Counted from the stretch's first letter, positions 24,635 through 34,794 are shown. The stretch is DNA of 64,000 nucleotides from Candidatus Sulfopaludibacter sp. SbA3 (GCA_945888325.1 CAMDAC010000004.1:1-64000); one strand, 5' to 3'. Translations and numbers: made by a program. Notes: generated from the letters alone by a model not told the origin.

Positions 24635-25942
24635 CTACAGAATAAACTTCGACAAGTCTGCGTTCCCCGCGAGCGTGCCGACCTTCTCGTCGACATAGGC
24701 GGCCGTGATCACGAAGGTCTCGCCCGCCTTGTCGGGGGCGTCGAAACTGATCTCGTCGAGCAGGCGTTCGAGCACGGTTTGCAGGCGGCGCGCGCCGATA
24801 TTCTCGACGGACTTGTTCACCGCTTCGGCAAGGTCGGCCAGCCGGTCGATGGCGGCGTCCTCGAACACGAGTTTCACTTTCTCCGCCGCCAGCAGCGCTT
24901 CGTACTGGCGGATCAGGCTTGCCTCGGGTTCCACCATGATGCGGCGCAGGTCATCGCGTGTCAGCGGATCGAGTTCCACGCGGATCGGCAGGCGGCCCTG
25001 AAGTTCGGGCAAAAGGTCTGATGGTTTCGCAACGTGAAACGCGCCGGACGCTATGAAAAGGATGTGATCGGTCTTGACCGCCCCGCGCTTGGTGGAAACA
25101 GTCGTGCCCTCTATCAGAGGCAGCAGGTCGCGCTGCACGCCTTCACGGCTCACATCGGCGCCGCCCCGGTCCTTGCGCGCGGCGATCTTGTCGATCTCGT
25201 CGAGGAACACGATGCCGTCTTCCTCCACCGCGCTGAGCGCTTCGCGCACCACCTGTTCCTCGTCCACCAGCTTGTCGGCCTCCTCGGTGAGGAGGGGCTT
25301 GTAGGCTTCCTTCACGGTCGTCCGTACACGTTTGGTCCGTCCGCCCATCGCCTTGCCAAGCATTTCGGAGAGGTTGATCATGCTCATCGAGCCTTGCTGG
25401 CCGGGAATGTCGAGCATCTGCATCGGGTTCGATCCGGCGTCCGCAAAGTCGAGGTCGACTTCCTTGTCGTCCAGCATACCGGCACGCAGCTTGGTGCGGA
25501 ACACATCGCGGGTCGAGCGTTGCGCCTCGGCGCCGACCAGCGCGTCGAGCAGGCGCTCTTCCGCCTTGTCCTTGGCGGCCTGAGCGACGCCTGCGCGCTT
25601 CTGTTCGCGCACCATTCCGACAGCCGCCTCAACGAGATCGCGGACGATCTGTTCCACATCGCGGCCGACATACCCAACCTCGGTGAACTTGGTCGCCTCG
25701 ATCTTCAGGAAGGGCGCATTGGCGAGCCGCGCGAGGCGCCGCGAGATCTCGGTCTTGCCGACGCCTGTCGGCCCGATCATCAGGATGTTCTTCGGCGTGA
25801 TCTCCCCGCGCAGGTTTTCCGGCGCCTGCTTGCGCCGCCAGCGGTTGCGCAGGGCGATGGCGACAGCGCGCTTGGCCGCGTTCTGTCCGACAATGTGCCG
25901 GTCAAGTTCGGCAACGATTTCGCGGGGGGTAAGCTGGGTCAT
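24635..25942 (-). CDS. hslU: HslU, ATPase subunit of the HslVU protease
   Basis: 435 residues, the usual length, from the ATG at 25940-25942. Landmarks are [17 protein letters not shown] at the N-terminus, Walker [10 protein letters not shown] near residue 55, the pore loop in [11 protein letters not shown], Walker [12 protein letters not shown] near 250, and the [21 protein letters not shown]-terminal segment that docks into HslV, ending in a hydrophobic LSKFIL tail. It unfolds substrates for HslV in the cytoplasm. An unrelated membrane-protein gene separates it from hslV. Confidence 0.96.
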   Translation of the reverse strand: MTQLTPREIVAELDRHIVGQNAAKRAVAIALRNRWRRKQAPENLRGEITPKNILMIGPTGVGKTEISRRLARLANAPFLKIEATKFTEVGYVGRDVEQIVRDLVEAAVGMVREQKRAGVAQAAKDKAEERLLDALVGAEAQRSTRDVFRTKLRAGMLDDKEVDLDFADAGSNPMQMLDIPGQQGSMSMINLSEMLGKAMGGRTKRVRTTVKEAYKPLLTEEADKLVDEEQVVREALSAVEEDGIVFLDEIDKIAARKDRGGADVSREGVQRDLLPLIEGTTVSTKRGAVKTDHILFIASGAFHVAKPSDLLPELQGRLPIRVELDPLTRDDLRRIMVEPEASLIRQYEALLAAEKVKLVFEDAAIDRLADLAEAVNKSVENIGARRLQTVLERLLDEISFDAPDKAGETFVITAAYVDEKVGTLAGNADLSKFIL

Positions 25943-26025
25943 CAGGTGGGTCTCAATATGTCTCGAACTGATATGGGAGCGTCCAGAAGTCCGCCCAACC
26001 ATGTAGACAGTTTCTGGACGGTTTT

Positions 26026-27147
26026 TTACGCGCGTTCGGGCGGAAAAATACGCGCGGCGATTCCCGTTTTCGGCACCCACCCCAGCACCCAGCGCCGCGC
26101 CGTGTGCCACCCGCCGCCGAGCAGGATGATGCCGGTGCCGAGCAGCAGCGTGGTGGCGATGAAACTGGTCGAGCCCCCACCGCCGACCGCATCGACGACC
26201 TGTCCGAGCGCGAGCCAGAAGCTGAACAGGCTGGATACCACAAGTGCGCGCCGGTTCAGCGCGAGGGACAGGAGGCCAAGCCCGATCAGGCAGGCGAGCA
26301 GCAGCGCCGCTTCCGGCGTGCTGGGCGTCGCATTCGGCGCCCCCATGATCATGCCCCGCAGGCCGAGGATGATCTGCGGCGCGGCGGCGACGTGCAACCA
26401 AAAAGCGTTATCCGACAAGCGTGTAATCCGGCCGGGGTCCTTCTGGTCGAACCAGATGGCGGCGGCGAGGGTGGCGAGGCCGATGATAATCGACAGGAAG
26501 CCGCCGAAGATCAGCCCCGCGTCGCCGAAGAAGCCAGCGAAGGTGTAAGCGGCGGCCGCAACCGAGACCGCCATCAGGAACATGCTGAAGGGCAGGCGGA
26601 AGCGCAGCCAGGCAATCGCCGCGGCAGCGCCGCAGCCGATGAACGTGCCCATGCCGGTATTGCCCAGCGTGTCCCAGGCCTGCGTCAGGCTGGTGATGGT
26701 CTTGGCGTTGGCGCCGGTCAGCCCGCTGGCGATCATGCCGAACGAGAGGCCGGAATATAGCGTGAAGATCGAGATCGCCGCCATGCTCGGCAGCAGCATC
26801 CGGCGGCGGCGCCCGAAGTACTCCGCCAGCAACCACATGACCGCTGCCACGGGCATCAGAATGATCGCGCCGAACGCGCCGGCATTGCCTCCAGTGACCA
26901 TCGACCAGAAGTTCGGACCAAAGAAGAGGCCGGTGATGGCGGTGAGGCCCATCGCCAGGATGATGATGCCAATCGTGATGAAGATGTCGTTGAAGTTGTT
27001 AAGGAAGCGTAGGTTCTCGGTCTGCTCCGGCATCGCCCGGGTGACCGGATCGGCGCGCGCGGCGAGGAAGGCTTCGAGACGGCTGGCCTGGTCGCGGGTG
27101 ATGATGCCGGCGTCGGCGGCGGCGCGGATGTCGGACCGGTCAAACAT
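26026..27147 (-). CDS. Polytopic membrane protein, DUF2157-like, between hslV and hslU
   Basis: 373 residues; ATG at 27145-27147 overlaps the hslV stop by 8 bases. A short soluble N-terminus ([20 protein letters not shown], a DUF2157-type lead) is followed by about nine or ten transmembrane helices, such as [19 protein letters not shown] and [20 protein letters not shown]. No catalytic motif is visible. Tight coupling to hslV suggests co-expression with the protease, whether or not they act together. DUF2157 membership is suggested by the N-terminal pattern only. Confidence 0.75.
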   Translation of the reverse strand: MFDRSDIRAAADAGIITRDQASRLEAFLAARADPVTRAMPEQTENLRFLNNFNDIFITIGIIILAMGLTAITGLFFGPNFWSMVTGGNAGAFGAIILMPVAAVMWLLAEYFGRRRRMLLPSMAAISIFTLYSGLSFGMIASGLTGANAKTITSLTQAWDTLGNTGMGTFIGCGAAAAIAWLRFRLPFSMFLMAVSVAAAAYTFAGFFGDAGLIFGGFLSIIIGLATLAAAIWFDQKDPGRITRLSDNAFWLHVAAAPQIILGLRGMIMGAPNATPSTPEAALLLACLIGLGLLSLALNRRALVVSSLFSFWLALGQVVDAVGGGGSTSFIATTLLLGTGIILLGGGWHTARRWVLGWVPKTGIAARIFPPERA

Positions 27148-27697
27148 CAAGGGTTTCGACCGTGAAATGCCCGTTGGTGTACACGCAGATGTCGGCGGCG
27201 ATCTGCATCGCCTTGCGGCCGATCAGCTCCGCATCGCTCTCATACTCGTAAAGCCCGCGCGCGGCGGCGAGCGCAAAATTGCCACCGGAGCCGATGGCGA
27301 CGACATTGTGTTCCGGCTCCAGCACATCGCCCGACCCGGTAATGACCAGCGTGCTGGTCTTATCGGCGACAATCAGCAGAGCTTCGAGCTTTTGGAGGTA
27401 TCGCTCGGTCCGCCAGTCCTTGGCGAGTTCGACGGCCGCGCGCTGCAGCTGGCCCGGGAATCGTTCGAGTTTCTGTTCCAGGCGCTCAAACAGGGTAAAC
27501 GCGTCCGCCGTGGCGCCTGCGAACCCGGCGAGGATAGAGCCATCGGCAATCCGGCGGACCTTTCGCGCGTTTCCCTTCATGATCGTCGGGCCCATCGAGA
27601 CCTGACCGTCTGAAATCATCACCAGCTTGGGGCCTTTGCGCACGGCAATGACCGTGGTGCCATGCCAGGGCAGGCCGGAATTTTCTTGCGTTGTCAT
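27140..27697 (-). CDS. hslV: HslV, peptidase subunit of the HslVU protease
   Basis: 185 residues from the ATG at 27695-27697. A 13-residue leader precedes GTTVIAVRK; processing would expose Thr14 as the nucleophile, as in other HslV proteins. Conserved stretches [33 protein letters not shown] and [16 protein letters not shown] are present. Twelve subunits form the chamber capped by HslU hexamers. It is first in a minus-strand operon with the membrane protein, hslU and the methyltransferase, and is divergent from pstC. Confidence 0.96.
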   Translation of the reverse strand: MTTQENSGLPWHGTTVIAVRKGPKLVMISDGQVSMGPTIMKGNARKVRRIADGSILAGFAGATADAFTLFERLEQKLERFPGQLQRAAVELAKDWRTERYLQKLEALLIVADKTSTLVITGSGDVLEPEHNVVAIGSGGNFALAAARGLYEYESDAELIGRKAMQIAADICVYTNGHFTVETLDV

Positions 27698-27766
27698 GGC
27701 ATTGAAATTGGCGGAGTTGGCCGGGCGGCGCAAGGGATCGGCGGCTGAAGCGGAAATGTGACGGTT

Positions 27767-27784
27767 TCGTCACTGAACTGTCAC
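27767..27784 (+). promoter_or_regulatory. Pho box upstream of pstC
   Basis: Two direct 7-mers, TCGTCAC (27767-27773) and CTGTCAC (27778-27784), separated by 4 bases. This is close to the alphaproteobacterial PhoB site CTGTCAC-N4-CTGTCAC. It lies 45 bases before the pstC ATG, where a -35 region would be, so PhoB encoded at the operon's end probably activates the operon under phosphate limitation. Confidence 0.75.
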
Positions 27785-27828
27785 ACACCGCTCCTAAGGG
27801 AAGGAAGCGGGCGGGTGAAGGTATCGAG

Positions 27829-29244
27829 ATGTTGCAACAGCTTGGCCAACTACCGATGGGCTGGCTGCTGATCGCGCTGATCGCGGTCTTCGGCTCTGCA
27901 GCATTCTTCATGGGCCGCGTGCGGGCCGAGCGCCTGCTGGTCTCGACCACCTCCCGGATGCACTCGCGCCCCAACTACCACGGCTATTACGTCGCCATGT
28001 GGGCCACCGTCCCGGTCGTTCTCGTCGCCATGGCCTATGCCATCTTCGCCGAGGACCTTACGCGCAGCCAACTTACGCGCGAGTTGCCGTCCTCGTTTGC
28101 GCGCCTGTCACCTGTGGAGCTGCAGAGCTACCTTGAGTCGGTGCGCATGGCGGCCGGTACCGCAGCGAGCGCGGGAGCAGACCGGGTATTCCAGGCGATC
28201 ACCAACCGGTATCTCGAACTGCGCGGCCTCGTGAATACGGGTACGCTGGTGCTGCTCGGCCTGCTGGCCGCAGGCGGTATCTTCTTCGCGCAGCGCCGTC
28301 TCCAACCGAATTTCCGTGCGCGGGCCTTCGTCGAGAACGGCATGCAATTCGTGCTGTTCTTGTGCGCCGGTGTGGCGGTTGCAACCACGGCCGGCATCGT
28401 GCTGTCGCTGCTCTATGAAAGCCTCCTGTTCTTCCAGAAGGTGTCCGCCTGGGACTTCCTGACCGGCACCCGCTGGAACGCGCAGACGGAAGCCGAGTTC
28501 GGCGCGCTGCCGCTGTTCTTCGGCACCTTCATGATCGCGCTGATCGCCATGCTGGTGGCCGCGCCGATCGGTCTTTTCTCCGCGATCTTTCTCTCCGAAT
28601 ACGCCTCGCCGCGCGCGCGTGCCTGGATCAAGCCGATCCTCGAGATTCTCGCCGGTATCCCGACGGTTGTGTACGGCTTCTTTGCGCTGCTCGTGGTCGC
28701 ACCCGGTATCCGGACGGCAGCGATCTGGTTCAACGAAACCGCCATCCGCTTCGGCCTTGCGAGCGAACCGATCCTGGCCGCGCAGCCGACAAGCGCACTG
28801 GCCGCGGGTCTCGTGATGGGGATCATGGTGATCCCGTTCGTGTCTTCCCTGTCAGATGACGTGATCAACGCCGTGCCGCAGACCCTGCGTGATGCCGCCT
28901 ATGCTCTGGGCGCGACGAAATCCGAAACCGTGAAACAGGTTGTTGTCCCGGCCGCCCTGCCGGGCATCATCGCGGCCTTGCTGCTGGCCGTGTCCCGCGC
29001 CATCGGCGAAACGATGATCGTGGTGATGGCGGCGGGCAAGAGCGCGCGCATCTCGATGGATCCGACGTCGGACCTGACGACCATCACGGTACAGATTGTC
29101 TCGCTGATGACGGGTGAGACCGGCTTCGATGACCCGAAGACGCTCTCGGCCTTTGCGCTTGGCCTGGTGCTCTTCATTGTGACCCTCGCGTTCAACGTCG
29201 TCGCCCTGCGCGTCGTCAAGAAATACCGTGAAAAATATGACTGA
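27829..29244 (+). CDS. pstC: Phosphate ABC transporter permease PstC
   Basis: 471 residues, much longer than the roughly 320 of E. coli PstC because of an N-terminal extension with two more hydrophobic segments (residues 10-30 and 55-75) and a soluble stretch. The permease core is typical: FFGTFMIALIAMLVAAPIGL near 222, ILEILAGIPTVVYGFFAL near 270, and the EAA loop ALGATKSETVKQVVVPAALP near 360. With PstA it forms the inner-membrane channel of the high-affinity phosphate importer. First gene after the Pho box; its 3' end overlaps pstA. Confidence 0.93.
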   Translation: MLQQLGQLPMGWLLIALIAVFGSAAFFMGRVRAERLLVSTTSRMHSRPNYHGYYVAMWATVPVVLVAMAYAIFAEDLTRSQLTRELPSSFARLSPVELQSYLESVRMAAGTAASAGADRVFQAITNRYLELRGLVNTGTLVLLGLLAAGGIFFAQRRLQPNFRARAFVENGMQFVLFLCAGVAVATTAGIVLSLLYESLLFFQKVSAWDFLTGTRWNAQTEAEFGALPLFFGTFMIALIAMLVAAPIGLFSAIFLSEYASPRARAWIKPILEILAGIPTVVYGFFALLVVAPGIRTAAIWFNETAIRFGLASEPILAAQPTSALAAGLVMGIMVIPFVSSLSDDVINAVPQTLRDAAYALGATKSETVKQVVVPAALPGIIAALLLAVSRAIGETMIVVMAAGKSARISMDPTSDLTTITVQIVSLMTGETGFDDPKTLSAFALGLVLFIVTLAFNVVALRVVKKYREKYD

Positions 29245-30817
29245 TACCGTCCGCACCTCGGCTCCCAGCGCGGCTGCGGCCAAGCACCTGAAGCGCCGCC
29301 GCGCTGCGGATGGCCGCTTCCGCTATTACGGCCTCACCGCGATTTTCGTGGCCCTCGGCGCGCTTGCCGTGCTGGTGCTGACGATCGGCACGCAGGCCTT
29401 CTCGGCGGCGACCTATAATGTCGTCAAATATGAAGTGACGCTTGATCCTGCGGTGATTGCACCGGAGGGCGCCAACCGGCCGGCCGATATCTCGCGCAAT
29501 GTCGAAGGCTTCTACAGCCTTGTGCGCGATGAACTTCTGACGACCTTTCCGGAAGCCGAAGCGGACCGGGTCTCCCGCCGCGAGCTGTCGGATTTCGTCA
29601 CGCGTCTGGCGGTGCTGCCTACGGCGCGCCTCGTGGCAAACAATCCCGAACTTGTCGGCAACACGATCACGCTGACCGCGCCGCTGAACGACGACCTCGA
29701 CCTTTACCTCAAGGGGCAGGGCGTCAAGGAACGCAAGATCAAGGCCGGCACGGTATCGTCGGTCCAGGGCGAAGAAGACGGCACGTTCCGCCTTGCGGGC
29801 GCTGAAGCGTTTGAGGCGGTCGTCACCGGTCTCGCCGTCGCGAGCGTCGACCGCGCCGAAGATGCGGGTCAGCCAGACGTGCTGCTCACTGCCGGCGTCT
29901 CGACTGGACGGCTGACGGACATCGATGCCGGATCGGCACGGATGGAGCTGTTGACGGGCCGGGCGCAGGATTTTGCGCAGGCACGTCCCACCGCGCGGAT
30001 CATCGTATCGGCTGAAAGCGAGCGCACGATTTCGGACCGTCAGATCGCCTGGGTGCTCGCGCTCAAGGAGATGGGCCGGGTGGACCGGGTGCCGCGCTGG
30101 ACGCTCCTGACCAACTCCGACAGTACGTACCCTGAGCTTGCAGGCGGCCTCGCCGCTATTGTCGGTTCGCTGCTGACAATGCTGATCACCGCGCTGGTCG
30201 CCATGCCGATCGGCATCCTCGCGGCGGTGTATCTGGAAGAATTCGCGCCGCGCAACCGGCTGACCGAGTTCATCGAGGTCAACATCAACAACCTCGCCGC
30301 TGTGCCGTCCATCGTGTTCGGCCTGCTCGGCGCCGCACTCTACATAAACTTCCTCGGCATGCCGCGATCGGCGCCGCTGGTCGGCGGCCTCGTGCTGGCC
30401 CTGATGACCTTCCCGGTGGTGATCATCGCCTCGCGCGCCGCGCTGAAGGCGGTGCCCCCGTCCGTGCGCTCCGGAGCGCTCGCCGTCGGCGCTTCGCAGA
30501 TGCAGACGGTGTTCCACCACGTGGTGCCGCTGGCTGCCCCGGGCATCCTGACGGGCGCTATCCTCGGCATGGCCCGCGCGCTCGGCGAGACGGCGCCGCT
30601 GCTGTTGATCGGCATGGTGGCCTTCGTCGGCGACGTGCCGCGCAGCCCGACCGACGAGTCGACCGTGATGCCGGTGCTGATCTTTAGCTGGTCGAACAAT
30701 GCCGAACGGGCCTGGGAGCCCTTGACCTCAGCGATGATCGTCATCCTGCTGGCCTTCCTTTTGGTTATGAACGGCCTCGTGGTATTCCTGCGGCGCAAGT
30801 ACGAACGGAGATGGTGA
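29237..30817 (+). CDS. pstA: Phosphate ABC transporter permease PstA
   Basis: 526 residues from the ATG at 29237, overlapping the pstC stop by 8 bases; a GTG at 29228 is possible. The first 60 residues include one transmembrane helix, followed by a soluble insertion to about 295 (DUF3333-type, as in many alphaproteobacterial PstA proteins). The permease core follows with [20 protein letters not shown], the EAA loop [20 protein letters not shown] and [16 protein letters not shown]. Partner of PstC. Confidence 0.92.
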   Translation: MTDTVRTSAPSAAAAKHLKRRRAADGRFRYYGLTAIFVALGALAVLVLTIGTQAFSAATYNVVKYEVTLDPAVIAPEGANRPADISRNVEGFYSLVRDELLTTFPEAEADRVSRRELSDFVTRLAVLPTARLVANNPELVGNTITLTAPLNDDLDLYLKGQGVKERKIKAGTVSSVQGEEDGTFRLAGAEAFEAVVTGLAVASVDRAEDAGQPDVLLTAGVSTGRLTDIDAGSARMELLTGRAQDFAQARPTARIIVSAESERTISDRQIAWVLALKEMGRVDRVPRWTLLTNSDSTYPELAGGLAAIVGSLLTMLITALVAMPIGILAAVYLEEFAPRNRLTEFIEVNINNLAAVPSIVFGLLGAALYINFLGMPRSAPLVGGLVLALMTFPVVIIASRAALKAVPPSVRSGALAVGASQMQTVFHHVVPLAAPGILTGAILGMARALGETAPLLLIGMVAFVGDVPRSPTDESTVMPVLIFSWSNNAERAWEPLTSAMIVILLAFLLVMNGLVVFLRRKYERRW

Positions 30818-31641
30818 TGGATACGACCCAGGGAACGCCCGCGATGATGGACGACACGCTCACACTCCCGCGCGCAGCAGACGGTGCTCCTCGAATTGAT
30901 TGCCGCAATATCAAGGTGTTCTACGGCGAAGCGCAGGCGATCCATGACGTGTCGATGACCTTTCCGGACCGCGCCGTAACGGCGCTGATCGGGCCGTCGG
31001 GCTGCGGCAAGTCCACCTTCCTGCGCTGCCTCAACCGGATGAACGACACGATCGAGAACTGCCGCGTCGAAGGCGAGATCCTGATGGACGGCGAAAACAT
31101 CAACGACGAGGACGTCGATCCCGTGCTGTTGCGCTCGCGCGTCGGCATGGTGTTCCAGAAGCCGAACCCGTTTCCGAAATCGATCTATGACAACATCGCT
31201 TACGGCCCCCGTATTCACGGGCTGGCCAACGGCCGCGAAGACCTCGACGCCATTGTCGAGAAAAGCCTGCGCCGCGCCGGCCTGTGGGAAGAGGTGAAGG
31301 ACCGCCTCACTGCGCCGGGCACCAGCCTTTCCGGCGGCCAGCAACAGCGCCTTTGCATCGCGCGCGCCATTGCGGTGCAGCCGGAAGTGATCCTGATGGA
31401 CGAGCCCTGTTCGGCCCTCGACCCGATTGCCACCGCGCGGATCGAGGAACTGATCGACGAATTGCGCAACCGCTACTGCATCGTCATCGTGACGCACTCC
31501 ATGCAGCAGGCCGCCCGCGTGTCGCAGCGCACGGCCTTCTTCCACCTCGGAAATCTCGTGGAAATGGGCGATACCAACCAAATCTTCACCAACCCGCGCG
31601 AGAAGCGCACCGAAGACTACATCACCGGCCGGTTCGGTTGA
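30817..31641 (+). CDS. pstB: Phosphate ABC transporter ATPase PstB
   Basis: 274 residues from the ATG in TGATG at the pstA stop, with GGAG eight bases upstream; an in-frame ATG at 30811 is less favourable. Walker [11 protein letters not shown]-loop [20 protein letters not shown], signature [16 protein letters not shown], Walker [14 protein letters not shown] and H-loop [12 protein letters not shown] are all present. It drives phosphate import and, through PhoU, helps signal phosphate status. Confidence 0.96.
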   Translation: MDTTQGTPAMMDDTLTLPRAADGAPRIDCRNIKVFYGEAQAIHDVSMTFPDRAVTALIGPSGCGKSTFLRCLNRMNDTIENCRVEGEILMDGENINDEDVDPVLLRSRVGMVFQKPNPFPKSIYDNIAYGPRIHGLANGREDLDAIVEKSLRRAGLWEEVKDRLTAPGTSLSGGQQQRLCIARAIAVQPEVILMDEPCSALDPIATARIEELIDELRNRYCIVIVTHSMQQAARVSQRTAFFHLGNLVEMGDTNQIFTNPREKRTEDYITGRFG

Positions 31642-31652
31642 GCGAGGTACGC

Positions 31653-32339
31653 ATGTCTGATCATATCGTTTCTGCCTATTCCGAAGAACTCGAGCGGCTG
31701 TCGGCCGAAATCATGAAAATGGGCGGCATTGTCGAAACCATGATCGTGGATTCGACGCGGGCACTGTCGGCAAATGACCTTGAACTCGCCCGGGCAGTGG
31801 TGGCGCGCGACCCGCTGGTCGACGCCATCGAATCCGACGCCGAGCGGCAGATCGTGTCGCTGATAGCGCGCCGCCAGCCGATGGGTCATGACCTGCGGAT
31901 GATCCTCTCGGCGATGAAGATATCGAGCGAGCTGGAGCGGATCGGCGACCTTGCAAAGAACATTGCCAAGCGCGCGCAGCGCCTGGACGAGAACGTCAAC
32001 GACGAGATGCGCAACGCCATCGTCCGGATGTCGAAGCCCGTGTCGCGCCAGCTCAACAACGTCCTGAACGCCTACGCGTCCGCAAGCCCCGATAAGGCCA
32101 AGGTCGTCTGGGAGTCGGATGACGACATCGACAACCATTACAATTCCGTCTTCCGCGAAATGCTGACCTATCTGGTCGAGGACCCGCGCCGCATCACGGC
32201 GGGCGCGCACATGCTGTTCATGGCGAAGAACCTTGAGCGGATCGGGGATCACTGCACGAATATCGCCGAGTTTGTTTATTACCAGGTCGTCGGGGACTAC
32301 CTCTCCGAACTCGAACGGCCGAAACAGGATCAGGTTTAA
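31653..32339 (+). CDS. phoU: PhoU, phosphate signalling protein
   Basis: 228 residues from the ATG at 31653, 11 bases after pstB. Two tandem three-helix PhoU domains are visible, each with the acidic metal-binding pattern: ISSELERIGDLAKNIAKRAQ near residue 88 and AKNLERIGDHCTNIAEFVYY near 192. PhoU couples PstB to the PhoR kinase and lowers PhoB activity when phosphate is plentiful. No phoR is found in this window. Confidence 0.95.
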   Translation: MSDHIVSAYSEELERLSAEIMKMGGIVETMIVDSTRALSANDLELARAVVARDPLVDAIESDAERQIVSLIARRQPMGHDLRMILSAMKISSELERIGDLAKNIAKRAQRLDENVNDEMRNAIVRMSKPVSRQLNNVLNAYASASPDKAKVVWESDDDIDNHYNSVFREMLTYLVEDPRRITAGAHMLFMAKNLERIGDHCTNIAEFVYYQVVGDYLSELERPKQDQV

Positions 32340-32378
32340 GCCCTTGAAGGGCCGCGCCTACAGAATGGAGCCGACCCA

Positions 32379-33065
32379 ATGAAACCGTATGTGCTGATCG
32401 CAGAAGACGAGAAGGCCGTTTCGGAGCTCTTGCTCTACAATCTCCGCAAGGAAGATTACGATGTGGGCGTCGCTGGCGACGGCGAAGAGACGCTGATCAT
32501 GCTCGACGAGCGCACGCCGGACCTGCTGCTGCTGGACTGGATGCTTCCGAAAGTGAGCGGAATCGAGATCTGCCGGCGCGTGCGCACCGGGGGCGGCAAT
32601 CCCAACCTTCCGATCATCATGCTGACGGCGCGCGGCGAAGAGAGTGACCGGATTCGCGGCCTTGATACGGGTGCGGACGATTATGTGACCAAGCCGTTCT
32701 CGACCACCGAACTGATGGCGCGCGTGCGCGCCGTGCTGCGCCGTATCCGGCCCGGCCTGAAAGAAGATCGCATCACGGTCGGCGATATCGAGATCGACCG
32801 TGTCGCCCACCGCGTGGCGCGCAAGGGGTCGGACATCCACCTCGGCCCGACGGAATTCCGCCTGCTGGATTATTTCATGCAGCACCCGGGCCGCGTGTTC
32901 TCGCGCGAGCAGCTGCTGGATACGGTGTGGGGCTCGGACGTCTATGTCGAGGCGCGCACGGTGGATGTGCATGTCGGGCGCCTGCGCAAGGCGCTTCGCA
33001 ACGGCGGCGGGGATGATCCGATCCGCACCGTGCGCTCGGCCGGTTACGCCTTGCGCGAGGACTGA
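32379..33065 (+). CDS. phoB: Phosphate regulon response regulator PhoB
   Basis: 228 residues. The receiver domain has the acidic pair (IAEDE), the phospho-acceptor Asp in LLLLDWMLPKVSGIEICRR, and Lys in DYVTKPFST. The C-terminal OmpR-type winged helix (LGPTEFRLLDYFMQHPGRVF and EARTVDVHVGRLRKAL) binds Pho boxes. It is the last gene of the operon, so activation via the box at 27767 would be positively autoregulated. PhoR, its usual kinase, must lie elsewhere. Confidence 0.95.
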   Translation: MKPYVLIAEDEKAVSELLLYNLRKEDYDVGVAGDGEETLIMLDERTPDLLLLDWMLPKVSGIEICRRVRTGGGNPNLPIIMLTARGEESDRIRGLDTGADDYVTKPFSTTELMARVRAVLRRIRPGLKEDRITVGDIEIDRVAHRVARKGSDIHLGPTEFRLLDYFMQHPGRVFSREQLLDTVWGSDVYVEARTVDVHVGRLRKALRNGGGDDPIRTVRSAGYALRED

Positions 33066-33089
33066 CGGGCGCCGCAAGCAGCGCCCGTC
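33064..33089. terminator. Hairpin between phoB and the convergent hydrolase
   Basis: A 9-bp stem, GACGGGCGC (33064-33072) with GCGCCCGTC (33081-33089) and an 8-base loop, beginning within the phoB stop codon. A short CCTT follows on the plus strand. It probably ends the pst-pho operon, and may serve both strands. Confidence 0.6.
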
Positions 33090-33098
33090 CTTGAGCCG

Positions 33099-33788
33099 TC
33101 AGCTGAACACTTCAGCCAGGAAAGTTTTCAGATAGGAAAAGCTGCGGCGGTCGGTATCCGCGTGATACTGCGTCGCGTCGCCGGTGGCGCCGACCGTCGT
33201 GAAAGCATGCGTGGCAAGGCCGTGCGCGTGCAGCTGCCAGTCACTGCCGGCAAACTCCTTCGCAATGGCGAGCACGTCGTCCGGCGTCGCCATCGGATCG
33301 CGCCAGCCATGCTCGATCAGCACCTTCGTCTTGATCTTCGGAGCCGGGATATTCTCCGCCGGACGGAACAGGCCGTGGAACGAGGCGACGCCCAGTACGT
33401 CCATTCCGGCGCGCGCCATATCCAGCACGCAGAGGCCGCCGAAGCAGAAGCCGATGGCGGCGGTTTTCGTCGCGCCTGATTTGGCTTTCGCGGCGGCGAT
33501 GCCGGCCGCAAGCCTTGTTTGCAATTCAGCGCGGTTGCCGACCAGCGGATACATCAGTGCTTCGCACTCGGCCTGGTTCGTGCCGCGTTTGCCCTTGCCG
33601 TAAACGTCGATCGCAAAGGCCGCGTAGCCAAACTCCTCGGCAATGATGCGGGCCTTCTGTTTTTCGTTTTCACCGACGCCCGCCCAGTTGTGGCAGATCA
33701 CGACCAGCGGCGCGTCAGGTTTGCCAGCCGGTGTGAGGAAGTAGCCTTCATAGGTCTGGCCATCGATCGTGTAGTCCACTGCGCTCAT
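33099..33788 (-). CDS. Dienelactone hydrolase-family protein
   Basis: 229 residues from the ATG at 33786-33788. An alpha/beta hydrolase with a Cys nucleophile in GFCFGGLCVL near residue 117, an acid in IEHGWRDPM and the His in GLATHAFTTVG. DLH enzymes open dienelactones in chlorocatechol breakdown, but many members have unknown esters as substrates. It stands alone, divergent from the phasin gene, and has no aromatic catabolism genes around it. Confidence 0.88.
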   Translation of the reverse strand: MSAVDYTIDGQTYEGYFLTPAGKPDAPLVVICHNWAGVGENEKQKARIIAEEFGYAAFAIDVYGKGKRGTNQAECEALMYPLVGNRAELQTRLAAGIAAAKAKSGATKTAAIGFCFGGLCVLDMARAGMDVLGVASFHGLFRPAENIPAPKIKTKVLIEHGWRDPMATPDDVLAIAKEFAGSDWQLHAHGLATHAFTTVGATGDATQYHADTDRRSFSYLKTFLAEVFS

Positions 33789-33936
33789 GGGAGGTTCCTC
33801 TCTGTTGTGATTGCCGGGGTGGATAGTGCGTTTCCGCAGGGTCATTTCAAGCTTGGCGGCGATTAGTATGCGCTTTCTAGACTTTTTCCCTAGATCGGGC
33901 GGCATGAACTCATCTTCCCCCGCAAAGGAGCCCCCC

Positions 33937-34758
33937 ATGGCGAAGAAACCCGTGAAATCCACCCAGGCAAAAGCCCGCGCAAAAGCGGCCGCTGTCGGCA
34001 AGAAAGTCGAAGCCCAGTCGACCGAGATGGCTTACAAGATCTGGCTCGCTGGCGTTGGCGCTTATGGCAAAGCCTACGATACGGCGGTTGCCGGCGCGAA
34101 CGTGCTGAACAAGCAATCGGCTGACGTCTTCGAAGATCTCGTGAAGCGCGGTTCGGAAATCGAGCACGATGTCCGCGCCAAACTCGCCGCCGACGAGCGT
34201 GTGGCCGGCGCCTCCAAGCGCGTTTCGAAAACCATCGAGACCGTGCGCGACATGCAGGTGCAGGCCCGCGATCAGTTCGACGCACGCCTTGACCGGATGC
34301 GCGACCTGCTCGGCGTCAAAGGCCTTGCCGATGTGCGCCAGAAAGTCGCCCGCCAGATCGACAAGCTGGAAGACGAAGTCGCCAGCGTCACCTCGAAAGC
34401 CCGCGCGAAAGTTGCAGACTCCGACCTGAAGGCACGCCTGGCGCGTCTCTCGGCCGAGATCGAAGCTGTCGCCGGCGAGACCGGTGCAGAAGTTGCCAGG
34501 ACGGCCAAGAAAGCTGCCCGCAAGACCACGAAGGCCGTGAAAACCGCGTTCGCGGCTTCGGAAGGTGCTGACGACCTGACGCAGGCCACCGGCATCGGCC
34601 CGGCGCTGGCCAAGAAACTGAACGCTGAAGGCCTGACGCGCTTTGCGCAACTGGCCGCACTGAAGAAGGCCGAACTGGAAGCGCTCGACGCGAAAGTGGC
34701 TGGCCGTGGCCGCGTGGCGAAAGCCGAATGGTCGAAACTTGCGAAAGCCGCCGCGTAA
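33937..34758 (+). CDS. Phasin (PhaI/PhaF type) with C-terminal helix-hairpin-helix
   Basis: 273 residues from the ATG at 33937 after AAAGGAG. A basic Lys/Ala-rich N-terminus leads into the phasin domain EMAYKIWLAGVGAYGKAYDT (residues 30-49), close to the KIWLAGIGAY core of Pseudomonas PhaI/PhaF, then long amphipathic helices up to residue 165 and a KKAARKTTKAVK stretch. The last 55 residues (ATGIGPALAKKLNAEGLTRF onward) are a helix-hairpin-helix of the ribosomal L21/topoisomerase-linked type. Phasins coat polyester granules; the basic and helix-hairpin-helix parts suggest DNA contact, like PhaF, which ties granules to the nucleoid. Part of the PHA cluster. Confidence 0.8.
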   Translation: MAKKPVKSTQAKARAKAAAVGKKVEAQSTEMAYKIWLAGVGAYGKAYDTAVAGANVLNKQSADVFEDLVKRGSEIEHDVRAKLAADERVAGASKRVSKTIETVRDMQVQARDQFDARLDRMRDLLGVKGLADVRQKVARQIDKLEDEVASVTSKARAKVADSDLKARLARLSAEIEAVAGETGAEVARTAKKAARKTTKAVKTAFAASEGADDLTQATGIGPALAKKLNAEGLTRFAQLAALKKAELEALDAKVAGRGRVAKAEWSKLAKAAA

Positions 34759-34770
34759 CGAAGACGGAAG

Positions 34771-34794
34771 AGGGCGGGCCGGTCGGTTCGCCCT
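34771..34794. terminator. Hairpin between phasin and phaD-like gene
   Basis: AGGGCG (34771-34776) pairs with CGCCCT (34789-34794), with a further CC/GG pair inside. It lies between the convergent stops, followed by a pyrimidine-rich stretch. Likely a bidirectional terminator; the stem is modest. Confidence 0.45.
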
